A stretch of 64,000 bases of DNA, taken from assembly GCA_036563805.1 (NCBI GenBank), contig DATCLS010000064.1:1-64000 (forward strand). Direction: 5' to 3'. Both the position numbers and the translations under genes were made by a program. Shown here piece by piece: positions 17,007 to 25,710 of this stretch. This DNA is from DATCLS01 sp036563805 (GTDB taxonomy: Bacteria; Actinomycetota; Acidimicrobiia; Acidimicrobiales; VFJN01). Numbering within the stretch: the stretch's first letter is position 1; every line of letters begins with the position of its first letter. The notes beneath the pieces were generated by a model that saw only the letters and a program-made list of their open reading frames with translations, ran no database searches and had not been told where the DNA came from.

Positions 17007-17726
17007 TCAGCCGAACATCGCCAGCCACTCGTCGGCTGTCTTGGGCTTGAACACGTAGTTCCAGCGCCGGGTCTCGCCCATGGTGGCGGACGGCTCGGCC
17101 GAGTAGAGGTGCCCGGGGTACAGCACGGCGTCGTCGGGCACCTTGGCCAACTTCTGGGTCAGGCTCTCGTACAGCTGGGCGGGGTCGCCGCCGGGCAGGT
17201 CGGTCCGCCCACAGCCTTCGAGGAACAGCGTGTCGCCCGACACGAGGTAGCGGCCGTCGACGAGGAAGCACTGGCTGCCCGGCGTGTGGCCGGGCGTGTG
17301 GATCAGCTCGACGTTCACCGCCCCGACCGACACGACGTCGCCGCTGCGGTGGTCGACGAGGTCGGACCGGTCGACGCCCGTGACCCGCTTGACCCACTCG
17401 GCCTCGTCCGCCTGCACGTGGACCGGCACCGACTGCCGCATCAGCAGCTCCCGCAGGCCGCTGATCTGGTAGCCCATCATGTCGCCGCCCACGTGATCGG
17501 GGTGGTAATGGGTGACCAGCGCCCCGGTGACCCGCATGTCGTCGGCGGCGGCCACGTCGAGCACCCCGCGCACGTCGTAGGCGGGGTCGACGACCAGCGC
17601 CTCGCCCGTCTCGCGGTCGCCGATCAGGTAAACGAAGTTGACCATCTGACGGGCGATCGGGTCGGTCTTGGCGATGTCGCGCCCGGCGAGGAGCTGACGG
17701 AAGTACAGGCGGTCCTCGGTCGTCAC
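17007..17726 (-). CDS. metallo-beta-lactamase-fold hydrolase
   Basis: 239 residues from GTG 17726. The THYHPDHVGGD metal motif, H in HTPGHTPGS, SGDTLF and YPGH supply the di-metal ligands of glyoxalase-II-like and persulfide-dioxygenase-like proteins. The end, KTADEWLAMFG, is typical of single-domain MBL proteins. It may hydrolyse a thioester or oxidise a persulfide; no rhodanese is fused or adjacent. A -10 element TAGCCT lies 7 nt before the GTG, so the upstream repeat-rich sequence is taken as untranslated. Confidence 0.87.
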   Translation of the reverse strand: MTTEDRLYFRQLLAGRDIAKTDPIARQMVNFVYLIGDRETGEALVVDPAYDVRGVLDVAAADDMRVTGALVTHYHPDHVGGDMMGYQISGLRELLMRQSVPVHVQADEAEWVKRVTGVDRSDLVDHRSGDVVSVGAVNVELIHTPGHTPGSQCFLVDGRYLVSGDTLFLEGCGRTDLPGGDPAQLYESLTQKLAKVPDDAVLYPGHLYSAEPSATMGETRRWNYVFKPKTADEWLAMFG

Positions 17727-17733
17727 ACCGGCG

Positions 17734-17739
17734 AGGCTA
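17734..17739 (-). promoter_or_regulatory. -10 element of the MBL gene
   Basis: Minus-strand TAGCCT ends 7 nt before GTG 17726. Confidence 0.45.
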
Positions 17740-17780
17740 CCGGGGCGACCGGTCGGAAGCCCGAGGCGGCGCCCGCCCGG

Positions 17781-17973
17781 GGAACGCCGACGGAACGCCA
17801 GCCGCACGCCAGCGGAGCGCCAGCGGAACGCTGCCCGTGCGCCAGGCGAACGCCGACCGGACACGAGCCGAACGCCGACCGCCCTCCCGCCAGCGGAACG
17901 CCGACGGAACGCCAGCCGCACGCCAGCGGAGCGCCAGCGGAACGCTGCCCGTGCGCCAGGCGAACGCCGACCG
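17781..17973. repeat. perfect 79-bp direct repeat in a divergent promoter region
   Basis: 17781-17859 and 17895-17973 are identical, 114 bp apart. They fill most of the 412-bp gap (17727-18138) between the divergent MBL and HAD genes. GGAACGCC-type sub-repeats occur inside each copy. No gene is seen in the gap. Confidence 0.9.
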
Positions 17974-18126
17974 CATGCCAGCCGAACCCCGCCGCGAGAC
18001 CGGCGCCGAGGCGCTAGAAACACCGCTGGGCACCGCCCGGCACGGCCCGCGGCCGTCCGGATTCTCGATGCGGCCGGGTGGACGGGCCGCGTGAGCAGGT
18101 GCCCACGCAAGGTGGCGGCGGATGGT

Positions 18127-18132
18127 TAGGTA
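18127..18132 (+). promoter_or_regulatory. -10 element of the HAD gene
   Basis: TAGGTA ends 6 nt before GTG 18139. Confidence 0.4.
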
Positions 18133-18138
18133 CGGGGT

Positions 18139-18870
18139 GTGAGCGAGGAATCGAGCCTCGAGGCCCTCGACCCCACGGGCCTCGAGGCGGTCAGTCTCGA
18201 TGTGGGGGGCGTCCTGGTCGTCCCCGACCAGGACCTGTTGGCCGATGCGCTCGGCCGGGCGGGTATCGCGTTCGACCGCACCCGGTTCACCGAGGGGCAC
18301 TACCGCGCCATGGCCGAGGTGGACCGGTGCATGTCGACGCCCGAGGTGTTCACCGACTACCACCGCGGCTTCCTGCGGGCGATCGGCACCCCCGACGACC
18401 AGCTCGAGTCCGGAGCTGCGGTGCTGGAGTCGGTGCTGACCCCGATGGTCTGGTACCAGCGCATCCCCGGGGCGGTGGAGGCGGGGCGGCGGCTGGCGGC
18501 CGCCGGCGTCCGGCTCGGTGTGACCAGCAACGCCGACGGGCGGGTCGAGCGGCTGTTGCGGGAGCACGGCGTGGCCCAGGTGGGCGAGGGGCCCGGCGTC
18601 CCCGTCGAGGTCGTCACCGACTCGGGCGTGCTGGGCGCCCACAAGCCCGACCCGTCGATGTTCCTCGCCACCGCGGCCGGGCTCGACCTGCCGCCCGAGC
18701 GCATCTGCCACATCGGCGACAGCGCCTACTACGACGCCGAGGGGGCGGCGGCGGTCGGCATGGTGGCCGTGCACGTCGATCCGCTCGGGCTGTGCTCGGG
18801 GCGCCACCTGCACGCTCGCTCCCTGGCCGAGCTGGCGGACCGGTTGGTGCCCCGGGACGACACCGGCTGA
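18139..18870 (+). CDS. HAD-superfamily hydrolase
   Basis: 243 residues. Motif I is SLDVGGVLV with the nucleophile D21; the usual second Asp two residues on is Gly, as in a subset of HADs. Motif II is GVTSNADG, motif III is GAHKPDP with the Lys, and motif IV is HIGDSAYYDAEGA. A helical cap sits between motifs I and II. It most likely dephosphorylates a small metabolite or dehalogenates; the DxGG variant makes ordinary phosphatase chemistry less certain. Confidence 0.85.
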   Translation: MSEESSLEALDPTGLEAVSLDVGGVLVVPDQDLLADALGRAGIAFDRTRFTEGHYRAMAEVDRCMSTPEVFTDYHRGFLRAIGTPDDQLESGAAVLESVLTPMVWYQRIPGAVEAGRRLAAAGVRLGVTSNADGRVERLLREHGVAQVGEGPGVPVEVVTDSGVLGAHKPDPSMFLATAAGLDLPPERICHIGDSAYYDAEGAAAVGMVAVHVDPLGLCSGRHLHARSLAELADRLVPRDDTG

Positions 18871-18935
18871 GCGCCGGCGCCCCCTGGCCGGGCCGCCGTT
18901 CGGCGGACGCCGTCGGCTGAGCGCCAGCGACCCCC
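18864..18935. repeat. duplicated 3' end of the HAD gene
   Basis: CGGCTGAGCGCC (containing the TGA stop) with a C-rich tail occurs at 18864 and again at 18914. The gap to 19079 also has a 15-bp tandem repeat GAGGACACGACCGAG at 18964-18993; no gene is seen. Confidence 0.65.
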
Positions 18936-19079
18936 GATCGCGTCGCCGACCGGCGAGCCGACCGAGGACACGACCGAGGAGGACACGACCGAGGTCGACC
19001 GGGACCGATCGCCCGCCGATTGATCCCCGCCAGCCGGCCGCCTACGGTCCCGGCCCGCGGGGGAGGAGGTACTCGGACG

Positions 19080-19895
19080 TTGACCAGCGTGGATCGCGAC
19101 CACATCGTCGCCGCCCTGGACGAGGTCTGGGACGCGCTGGTGTCCCTGGCCGGCGAGCTGGACTACGACGACTGGGAGCGCCCGACGGCGTGCCCAGGAT
19201 GGACGGTGCGCGACCAGTTCAGCCACGTGCTGGGCACCGAGGCCATGCTGCTGGGACGGGAGCGGCCGGCCGTCGAGCTGCCGCCCGACCTGCCGCACGT
19301 GCGCAACGACATCGGGCGGCTCAACGAGCTGTGGGTCCAGGCCTACCGGACCCGGTCGGTCGCCGAGCTGGTGGCCGACCTGGGCGAGATCATCCTGGCC
19401 CGCCGGGTCGACCTGGCCAACATGGACCAGGAGGCCTTCGACGCCGAGTCCTGGACCCCGGCCGGGCAGGACACCTACGGCCGGTTCATGCAGATCCGGG
19501 TCATGGACCAGTGGTTCCACGAGCAGGACGTCCGCGAGGCCGTCGGCCGGCGGGACCACCTCGACGGCCTGGCGCCGGAGGTCGCCCTCGACGAGGTGAC
19601 GCTGGCGCTCGGCTACATCGTCGGCAAGAAGGCGGACGCGCCGGCCGGGTCGTCGGTCAGCTTCCGGCTCACCGGGTCGCTGACCCGCCGCATCGACGTC
19701 GAGGTGACCGACCGCGCCCGGGTGGTCGAGGAGGTCGCCAACCCCACGGTCACGCTGAGCATCCCGGCGGAGCGGTTCTTTCGCATCGCCGGCGGCCGAC
19801 TCGGCGACCGCGATCCGGTCGACACGTCGATCGGGATCGAGGGGGACCGTGAGCTGGGGGAACGCGTTCTGCGCCAACTCCCGTTCACGCTCTGA
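19080..19895 (+). CDS. maleylpyruvate isomerase-fold (DinB-like) protein
   Basis: 271 residues. PTACPGWTVRDQFSHVLGTE and a later QWFHEQDVREAVGR supply the three-His metal site of the mycothiol-dependent maleylpyruvate isomerase/DinB-like fold, followed by a C-terminal SCP2-like sheet. In actinobacteria most members are mycothiol-using transferases of unknown substrate. The start is TTG 19080: AGGAGG lies 10 nt upstream, whereas GTG 19089 would be 19 nt away. Confidence 0.8.
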   Translation: MTSVDRDHIVAALDEVWDALVSLAGELDYDDWERPTACPGWTVRDQFSHVLGTEAMLLGRERPAVELPPDLPHVRNDIGRLNELWVQAYRTRSVAELVADLGEIILARRVDLANMDQEAFDAESWTPAGQDTYGRFMQIRVMDQWFHEQDVREAVGRRDHLDGLAPEVALDEVTLALGYIVGKKADAPAGSSVSFRLTGSLTRRIDVEVTDRARVVEEVANPTVTLSIPAERFFRIAGGRLGDRDPVDTSIGIEGDRELGERVLRQLPFTL

Positions 19896-19955
19896 GCGCG
19901 CATCTCGACGCTCTTAGCGTTCTTTCGTGGAATGGGCCGGCGGAGGGCCGAGCCG

Positions 19956-19961
19956 TATCCT
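19956..19961 (+). promoter_or_regulatory. -10 element deciding the start of the next gene
   Basis: TATCCT ends 7 nt before GTG 19969. It favours that start over GTG 19927, which lies upstream of it. Confidence 0.45.
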
Positions 19962-19968
19962 GCTGACG

Positions 19969-20550
19969 GTGCGTTTCTCCGATCGCTTCAAGCAGGCCGC
20001 CGAGGCCGCCCGTACGGCGCTGCAGAGCCCCGACGTGGCTCTGCTCGGCGAGGCCAGCGCGATCCGTGGCCGCCAGATCCTGGCCGACGACCCGCGCGAC
20101 GTCGACGTCGCCCGCCGGGTCCGCGAGTTGGGCGCCCCCGACCCGTACTCGCTGATCACCCACGACGAGGTGGTGGCCCTCACCGGCATCCCGGTGGGCG
20201 GCCCGACGCTGACGTGGGCCGACGACGACATCGGCGTCCGCTTCGACGCCGAGGACGGCCGCGGCCAGGTGTGGTCGTTCGGCGTGCACGCCGGTCACGC
20301 CGTCGAGCCCGGGGCGCCGTTCGACCCGGTCAGCTGGTACGAGTGGATGGTCGCCCTGCTCGACCGGGCCACCCCGGTCCCGGGCCTGGGCGACGCCGCC
20401 GTCTACCAGTCCGGGCTGTTGTACGTGCGCGGCGAGGGGCGGGCGTTCTACGTGCTGGTCGAGGCGCCCGAGCGCTCGCCGTCCGAGCAGTGGGCGGCCG
20501 CCATCGCCCGCCGCGTGCTCGAGCGGTTCGCCAGCGGCGAGGCCCGGTAG
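19969..20550 (+). CDS. conserved-looking hypothetical protein
   Basis: 193 residues, cytosolic, acidic, no signal or membrane segment. I do not recognise the family. Visible features are an amphipathic N-terminal helix (RFSDRFKQAAEAARTAL), a central beta-rich part (TLTWADDDIGVRFDAEDG) and SWYEWMVALLDRA. Codon use is like the neighbours and a single frame dominates, so it is very likely real. A longer version from GTG 19927 would include the -10 element and is less likely. Confidence 0.65.
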   Translation: MRFSDRFKQAAEAARTALQSPDVALLGEASAIRGRQILADDPRDVDVARRVRELGAPDPYSLITHDEVVALTGIPVGGPTLTWADDDIGVRFDAEDGRGQVWSFGVHAGHAVEPGAPFDPVSWYEWMVALLDRATPVPGLGDAAVYQSGLLYVRGEGRAFYVLVEAPERSPSEQWAAAIARRVLERFASGEAR

Positions 20551-20598
20551 GTCCCCGACGGCGGCAAGCACGGGGAGCGGCAGCCGGCGGTCGCGGCC

Positions 20599-20708
20599 CG
20601 CAGGCCGGCAGACGCGGTGGCCGGGAGTCCGACGGTCGCGGCCCGCAGGCCAGGCCGGCAGACCCGTGGCTCGCAGGCCGGCAGACGCGGTGGCCGGGAG
20701 TCCGACGG
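20599..20708. repeat. 37-bp direct repeat
   Basis: CGCAGGCCGGCAGACGCGG onward is identical at 20599-20635 and 20672-20708, in the 221-bp gap before the MFS gene. Confidence 0.85.
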
Positions 20709-20758
20709 GCCATGGCCCGGCGTGTTCCGGTCGCCCGGCCGTGAGCCCGGCATCCCGG

Positions 20759-20764
20759 TAGCGT
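20759..20764 (+). promoter_or_regulatory. -10 element of the MFS gene
   Basis: TAGCGT ends 7 nt before GTG 20772. Confidence 0.45.
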
Positions 20765-20771
20765 CGGGGCC

Positions 20772-22316
20772 GTGGACGGCCCCACCCCCGCGCCGGCGTC
20801 CGACGGCCTCCTGGCCGCGGGGACGGCCCCGGGCCGGTGGGTGCTGGCCGCCACCGTCGTCGGCTCGGGCATGGCGTTCCTCGACGCCACGGTCGTCAAC
20901 GTCGCCCTCCCGCACATCGGCGAGGACCTCGACGCCTACGTCGCCGGGCTCCAGTGGGTGCTCAACGGCTACCTGGTGGTGCTCTCGGCGCTGATCCTGC
21001 TGGGCGGGTCGCTGGGCGACCGGATCGGCCGGCGGCGCACCTTCCAGCTCGGCGTCGTCGTCTTCGCCCTGGCGTCGGCCGCCTGCGCGCTCGCCCCCAG
21101 CGTCCCGGTGCTGGTGCTGGGCCGGGTCGTCCAGGGCGTGGGCGGGGCCCTGCTCACGCCTGGCAGCCTGGCCATCCTGGAGGCGAGCTTCCGCCGGGAC
21201 GACCGGTCGCGCATGATCGGCGCCTGGTCCGGGCTGGCCGGCGTCGCCTCGGCCGTCGGCCCGTTCGCCGGGGGTTGGCTGGTCGACGCCCTCACGTGGC
21301 GGGCCATCTTCCTGCTCAACCTGCCGCTGGCTGCGTTCGTCGTGCTGGTGGCCGCCCGGCACGTCCCCGAGACCCGCAACCCCGAGCAGGCCGGCCGGCT
21401 CGACGTGCCCGGCGCCCTGCTCATCGCGGCTGCGCTCGGGGCGCTGAGCTGGAGCCTGATCGCCGCCGGCGATCGGGGCTGGACCGACCCCGCCGTGGTC
21501 GTCCCGCTCGTCGCCGGCCTGGGGGCGGCCGTCGCCCTGGTGGTGGTCGAGCGCCGGCGGCCCGACCCGCTGGTGCCGCCCGAGCTGTTCACGATCCGCC
21601 AGTTCCAGGGCGCCAACCTGGTGACGATCGTCGTCTACGCCGCGCTGGGCGGCGTGTTCTTTCTGCTGGTCGTGCAGCTGCAGGAGGTGCTCGGCTACTC
21701 GGCCGTCGAGGCCGGCGCCGCCACCTTGCCGATCACGCTGCTCATGCTGGCGTTCTCGGCCCAGTCCGGGCAGCTGGCCCAGCGCATCGGGCCCCGGGCC
21801 CAGATGACCGTCGGGCCGCTGGTCGTGGCGGTCGGGATGCTGCTGCTCACGCAGGTCGACGCCGGCTCCGGCTACCTGACCACCGTGCTGCCCGCCGTGG
21901 TCGTCGTCGGCCTCGGGCTGACCACCACCGTCGCCCCGCTGACCTCGACCGCCCTGGCCGCCGTCGACGACCGCTACGCCGGGGTGGCCTCGGGAGTCAA
22001 CACGACGGTGTCGCGGGCCGCCCAGCTGGCGGCTGTGGCCGCCCTGCCGCTCGCCGTCGGTCTGACCGGCGACGCCTACCAGGACCCGGTCCGCCTGTCC
22101 GACGGGTTCTCGCAGGCGATGGTCATCACCGCCGTGCTGGCGGCCAGCGGCGGGGTGCTGGCGTTCGCGCTGATCCGCAACCCGGCGCGGGAGCCGGCGG
22201 CGGCGCCCGAGCCGGCCCCGAACGTCGTCGGGCGGCGCGAGCGGCCGGGCTTCTTCTGCGGCGTCGAGGGGCCGCGGCTCGACACCTGCCCGAGCGGGGG
22301 CGAGCGGGTGGCCTGA
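20772..22316 (+). CDS. DHA2-type MFS drug exporter
   Basis: 514 residues, about 14 membrane helices. FLDATVVNVALPHI in helix 1 is the DHA2 (EmrB/QacA) signature, GGSLGDRIGRRR is the loop 2-3 motif A, and RVVQGVGGALLTPGSLA is motif C of drug:H+ antiporters. The C-terminus is cytosolic. It should export hydrophobic or cationic compounds using the proton gradient. No local regulator is adjacent. The start fits a leaderless transcript. Confidence 0.92.
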   Translation: MDGPTPAPASDGLLAAGTAPGRWVLAATVVGSGMAFLDATVVNVALPHIGEDLDAYVAGLQWVLNGYLVVLSALILLGGSLGDRIGRRRTFQLGVVVFALASAACALAPSVPVLVLGRVVQGVGGALLTPGSLAILEASFRRDDRSRMIGAWSGLAGVASAVGPFAGGWLVDALTWRAIFLLNLPLAAFVVLVAARHVPETRNPEQAGRLDVPGALLIAAALGALSWSLIAAGDRGWTDPAVVVPLVAGLGAAVALVVVERRRPDPLVPPELFTIRQFQGANLVTIVVYAALGGVFFLLVVQLQEVLGYSAVEAGAATLPITLLMLAFSAQSGQLAQRIGPRAQMTVGPLVVAVGMLLLTQVDAGSGYLTTVLPAVVVVGLGLTTTVAPLTSTALAAVDDRYAGVASGVNTTVSRAAQLAAVAALPLAVGLTGDAYQDPVRLSDGFSQAMVITAVLAASGGVLAFALIRNPAREPAAAPEPAPNVVGRRERPGFFCGVEGPRLDTCPSGGERVA

Positions 22317-22328
22317 GGGGGGCGGGCG

Positions 22329-22352
22329 CCGGGGGGACCGCACGGCCCCCGG
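22329..22352. terminator. bidirectional stem-loop between convergent genes
   Basis: CCGGGGG and CCCCCGG pair over a 10-nt loop between the MFS stop (22316) and the lipoprotein stop (22356). Confidence 0.45.
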
Positions 22353-22355
22353 AGG

Positions 22356-23525
22356 TCAGCAGGACGTGACCAGCGCGTCCCGGTTGAACAGCAGCTGGTA
22401 CCAGAGCTGGGCCCGGGTGGGGTCGGTGGGGCGGAGCCGGGCCACGGTGACCAGCCCGTCGCCGGTGGTCCCCACCGCGTCGAGGCTGACGAGCTCGCTC
22501 CATGGCTGGTTCGTCTGCACGCTGTGGCCCTCGGTGACGAGGCGCTCGAGCGCCTCGGCGTTGGCCTGGGCCGCGTCGGCGGACTCGTGGGCCAGGGCGA
22601 TCAGGATCACCGGCCCGTCCTCGTCGGCCACGCCGGTCCCCACGGCGGCGGTCGGCTGGGGCAGCGCCTGCGCGCAGGCCGCCTGCCGGGCCTCCGGCGG
22701 CGCGCCCGCGCCGGCGGGGCCGGCCCCGTCGCCGCCGCCGGCGAGGAGCATGGCCGCGTACGCCGACTCTTCGTCGAGGGCGGTGGCCACGCCGGCCAGC
22801 GCCGGATCGTCCGCCAGCGTCGGGGCGTCGCCGCCAGTGAGCGCCTGGGTCACAGCGGCCGAGTCGTCCGGCGAGCGGGTGACGGTCAGGCGGCCGTCCG
22901 GCAGGGTGAACCAGAGGGCCTCGCCGAAGCGGCGGGCCGGTGACGCCTCCTGCGGGCTCATCTCGTAGGCGTCGCCCTCGCCGGCCCGCCAGGTCCCGTC
23001 CTCGGCCTCGCCGAGGGCGTCCGAGAGCCGGCTCTCGTCGAACCCGCCCTCCATCACGGTCACGTAGGCGGGTGGCGTCTGCCGCTCGACGAAGCGCTCG
23101 ATGTCGAGGATGCTCCAGCCCACCTCGTCGGCGAACGCGGTGACGTCGGGGTTCATGTGGTTCGACGCCTCGGGCGGGACGGCGTAGGCGACCGGGTCCC
23201 CGGACCCCCTCACATTGCCGAGGACGCCCTGCAGATAGGTCCGCACCGCCTCCTCGTCGGCCGGGTCGTCCGGGGGCGTCACGCCGGCGATCTCGGCCGC
23301 CCGGGCGAGGTCGCCCCAGGCGATCTGGGTCGGGTCCTGGCTCTCCGCAGCGGGCAGGGCGGCGAGGGAGCCGGCGATCGTGGCCAGGCCGTCGTCGCCG
23401 CCACCCTCGCCCGCGCCGGCGAGGATGCTCCCGTCGCCGTCATCGTCGTCCCCGCCACAGGCGGCCCCGGCGAGCGCCAGGAGCGAGACGACGACGGCGA
23501 GGACACGACGGCGACGGCTACGCAT
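22356..23525 (-). CDS. secreted lipoprotein of unknown function
   Basis: 389 residues. MRSRRRR followed by a hydrophobic helix and the lipobox LAGAAC directs lipid attachment at Cys23, with an acidic GGDDDDGDGS linker behind it. The rest looks like two related alpha/beta halves, with AYAVPPEASNHMNPDVT in the first and ESAYAAMLLAGGG in the second. I do not recognise the family with certainty. The gene is monocistronic and convergent with the exporter. Confidence 0.75.
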   Translation of the reverse strand: MRSRRRRVLAVVVSLLALAGAACGGDDDDGDGSILAGAGEGGGDDGLATIAGSLAALPAAESQDPTQIAWGDLARAAEIAGVTPPDDPADEEAVRTYLQGVLGNVRGSGDPVAYAVPPEASNHMNPDVTAFADEVGWSILDIERFVERQTPPAYVTVMEGGFDESRLSDALGEAEDGTWRAGEGDAYEMSPQEASPARRFGEALWFTLPDGRLTVTRSPDDSAAVTQALTGGDAPTLADDPALAGVATALDEESAYAAMLLAGGGDGAGPAGAGAPPEARQAACAQALPQPTAAVGTGVADEDGPVILIALAHESADAAQANAEALERLVTEGHSVQTNQPWSELVSLDAVGTTGDGLVTVARLRPTDPTRAQLWYQLLFNRDALVTSC

Positions 23526-23533
23526 GGCCGGGC

Positions 23534-23539
23534 ACGCTA
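23534..23539 (-). promoter_or_regulatory. -10 element of the lipoprotein gene
   Basis: Minus-strand TAGCGT ends 8 nt before ATG 23525. Confidence 0.45.
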
Positions 23540-23580
23540 GATGACCGCCCGCCCCCGACGCCCGTCACCCCCGGGGCCGG

Positions 23581-24849
23581 TCAGCGGGCCGTGAGGGTGA
23601 GGGGGAGGGCGGTGAGGCGGCGGATCACGAGGCTGCGGTGGTGGCGCACCGGCGGGGCGGCGGGGTCGACGGCGAAGGCCGAGGTGCGGGCGAGCAGGCG
23701 CTCGATGGCCACGCGAGCCTCGGTCCGGGCCAGCGGGGCGCCGACGCACAGGTGGATCCCCCAGCCGAACCCCACGTGCTGGCGGGGGTTGGGCCGGTCG
23801 AGGTCGATGTCGTCCGGCTGCGGGAACCCGCCGCCGTCGCGGTTGCCGGCGGGCCAGACGAGCACGACGGTGGAGCCGGCGGGGAGGCGGACGCCGCCGA
23901 CCTCGGTGTCGGTCGTGACGCGGCGGTAGTGGCCCCGGAACGGCGGGTCGATGCGGCACGCCTCCTCCACGAAGGTGGGGACGAGCTCGGGCCGGCGCCG
24001 GAGCCGGTCCTGCAGGTCGGACCGCTCGGCCAGGATGCGGACCCCCGTGCCCAAGAGGCTGGTGGTCGACTCGCCGCCGGCTGACACGATCATGAACAGG
24101 ATGGCCAGGGCCTCGGTGTCGCTCAGCTCGCCGTCGGCGACCGCCCGCACGCAGACGCCGATGAGCGAGGCCGGATCGTGGGGTGCGCCGCCCTGGGCGG
24201 CGGTGTAGGCCTCGACGACGGGGCCGACGTCGACCATCGCCGGGCCGAGCCGCTCGCGCTGCTCCGGCGAGGCGAAGCCGCCGATGGCCTCGACGGCCGC
24301 GTAGCCCTGCTCCTTGAGCCGGGGCGCCATCTCGTCGGGCAGGCCGAGGAGCCGGGCGACGACGACCATCGGGAGCGGCTCGGCGAGCTGCCCCATCCAC
24401 TCGATCCGCCCGGTGGGCAACGCGGCGTCGAGCACCCCGTCGACGAGCTGGCGGAAGTCCGGCTCGAGGCGCCGGGCTGCCCCGGCCGACAGGCACCGCC
24501 CGACGACCCGCCGCTGGCGGGTGTGGTCGGGCGGGTCGGCGGTGGCGAGCACGGCGGCGCCGGACCCGGCCAGGTCGAGGTCGCCGCCCCGCTCGCCCGT
24601 GGGCCCCACCAACCCCGGGGACCGGCCGTCGGCGCGGTGGTGGAGGAACTCGGCGACCGTGCTCGAGTACACGGCCGGGTCGGCGACGACCGACCGGATG
24701 AGGTCCAGGCGGGTGACGAGGAACGTCCCCGTGCCGGGGATCTCGTGCACCGGCTCCTCGGCCCGGAGCCGGGCGAGGTAGGGATGCGGGTCCTCGACCA
24801 CGGCCGGATCGAACAGCGGGTCGGTGGCCGGGTCGGTCGTCGTCACCAT
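23581..24849 (-). CDS. cytochrome P450
   Basis: 422 residues, soluble bacterial class. The I-helix oxygen-activation motif is AGGEST (Gly in place of the first variable residue), the K-helix E-x-x-R is EACR, and the heme loop is FGWGIHLCVGAPLAR with the thiolate Cys. It needs an electron donor, but no ferredoxin gene is adjacent. The divergent TetR gene and a palindrome between them suggest local repression released by a ligand. Substrate is unknown. Confidence 0.93.
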   Translation of the reverse strand: MVTTTDPATDPLFDPAVVEDPHPYLARLRAEEPVHEIPGTGTFLVTRLDLIRSVVADPAVYSSTVAEFLHHRADGRSPGLVGPTGERGGDLDLAGSGAAVLATADPPDHTRQRRVVGRCLSAGAARRLEPDFRQLVDGVLDAALPTGRIEWMGQLAEPLPMVVVARLLGLPDEMAPRLKEQGYAAVEAIGGFASPEQRERLGPAMVDVGPVVEAYTAAQGGAPHDPASLIGVCVRAVADGELSDTEALAILFMIVSAGGESTTSLLGTGVRILAERSDLQDRLRRRPELVPTFVEEACRIDPPFRGHYRRVTTDTEVGGVRLPAGSTVVLVWPAGNRDGGGFPQPDDIDLDRPNPRQHVGFGWGIHLCVGAPLARTEARVAIERLLARTSAFAVDPAAPPVRHHRSLVIRRLTALPLTLTAR

Positions 24850-24888
24850 CGTTCCCCCTCGGTTCCCCTCGGATCCCCACCCGACTTT

Positions 24889-24903
24889 TCGTGTAAGACA
24901 CGA
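24889..24903. promoter_or_regulatory. palindromic operator between P450 and TetR genes
   Basis: TCGTGT-AAG-ACACGA is a perfect 6-bp-arm inverted repeat in a locally A+T-rich stretch, 40 nt from the P450 start and 57 nt from the tetR start. It is well placed to bind the adjacent TetR-family dimer. Confidence 0.55.
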
Positions 24904-24944
24904 TAAATCACGGACGACAACGCGAACAGCTCGGTGCGCCGTCC

Positions 24945-24950
24945 TACGAT
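24945..24950 (+). promoter_or_regulatory. -10 element of the TetR gene
   Basis: TACGAT ends 9 nt before ATG 24960. Confidence 0.45.
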
Positions 24951-24959
24951 GAGCGGCCG

Positions 24960-25601
24960 ATGCCCGTGCGACGTGGTCGCCCGGCGACCGTGAGCCGGGA
25001 CCAGGTCGTCGACGCCGCCCTCCGGGTCGCCCGCGAGGTCGGCCTCGACCGCCTGACGATGAGCCGGGTCGCCGCCGAGCTCGGGGTGGCCCAGATGACC
25101 GTGTACCACCACGTCGGCAGCCGGGCCGAGCTCGGCGGGCTCGTGGTGGAGCGGCTGCTCGACGGCGTGGTCGTCCCCGAGCCCGACGGGGAGCCGTGGG
25201 ACGTGCAGCTCAAGGCGCTCCAGGCGAGCGTGCGCCGGCAGCTGGGCAGCGTCGGCGGCGTGACCGCGGGCCTCAAGGTCGACCTCGACGCCGCGTCGGG
25301 CCGGCTCGCCGACGCCGTGCTCGCCATCCTCGCCCGCGCCGGCTTCGACGAGCACACGGCCCGGCTGGCGTTCGGCGCCCTGTTCACCTACATGCTCGGG
25401 CAGCTCGACGTGGACGTGGCCGCCCGCCCGGATCGGCCGGCAGACGATCGCACCGCCGAGCTCGGCCGCCAGTTCAGCACCCGGCGGCTCGACGCCGACG
25501 ACGTCTTCGACTTCGGCTTCGACCTGCTCCTCGCCGGCCTCCGCCAGCTGCTCCCGCCGGCGGAGCCGGTTGACGGCGGCGGCCGGGGCGGCGCGGGGTA
25601 G
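24960..25601 (+). CDS. TetR-family transcriptional repressor
   Basis: 213 residues. The N-terminal HTH reads VVDAALRVAREVGLDRLTMS then RVAAELGVAQMTVYHHVGSR, the TetR DNA-binding signature with the usual Y-H-H after the recognition helix. The C-terminal ligand domain is of the TetR_C type with AFGALFTYMLGQ. It is divergent from the P450 gene and probably represses both through the palindrome at 24889. ATG 24960 fits a leaderless transcript. Confidence 0.88.
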   Translation: MPVRRGRPATVSRDQVVDAALRVAREVGLDRLTMSRVAAELGVAQMTVYHHVGSRAELGGLVVERLLDGVVVPEPDGEPWDVQLKALQASVRRQLGSVGGVTAGLKVDLDAASGRLADAVLAILARAGFDEHTARLAFGALFTYMLGQLDVDVAARPDRPADDRTAELGRQFSTRRLDADDVFDFGFDLLLAGLRQLLPPAEPVDGGGRGGAG

Positions 25602-25605
25602 GCCG

Positions 25606-25699
25606 ATGGCCGTGCCCCGGTTCCAGCTGGAGGACCCCGAGGGGCGACGTCCGGGAGCTCGCCGCCATCCTGGCCGGCCTCCACGGCGCGCCCTCGTAG
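25606..25699 (+). other. short frameshifted ORF remnant
   Basis: ATG 25606 gives MAVPRFQLEDPEG, and after one extra G the next frame continues GDVRELAAILAGLHGAPS to TAG 25697. Joined, this is a plausible 30-residue polypeptide. It may be leftover coding sequence; I cannot assign a family. Confidence 0.25.
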
Positions 25700-25710
25700 G
25701 GTCGGCGGAG

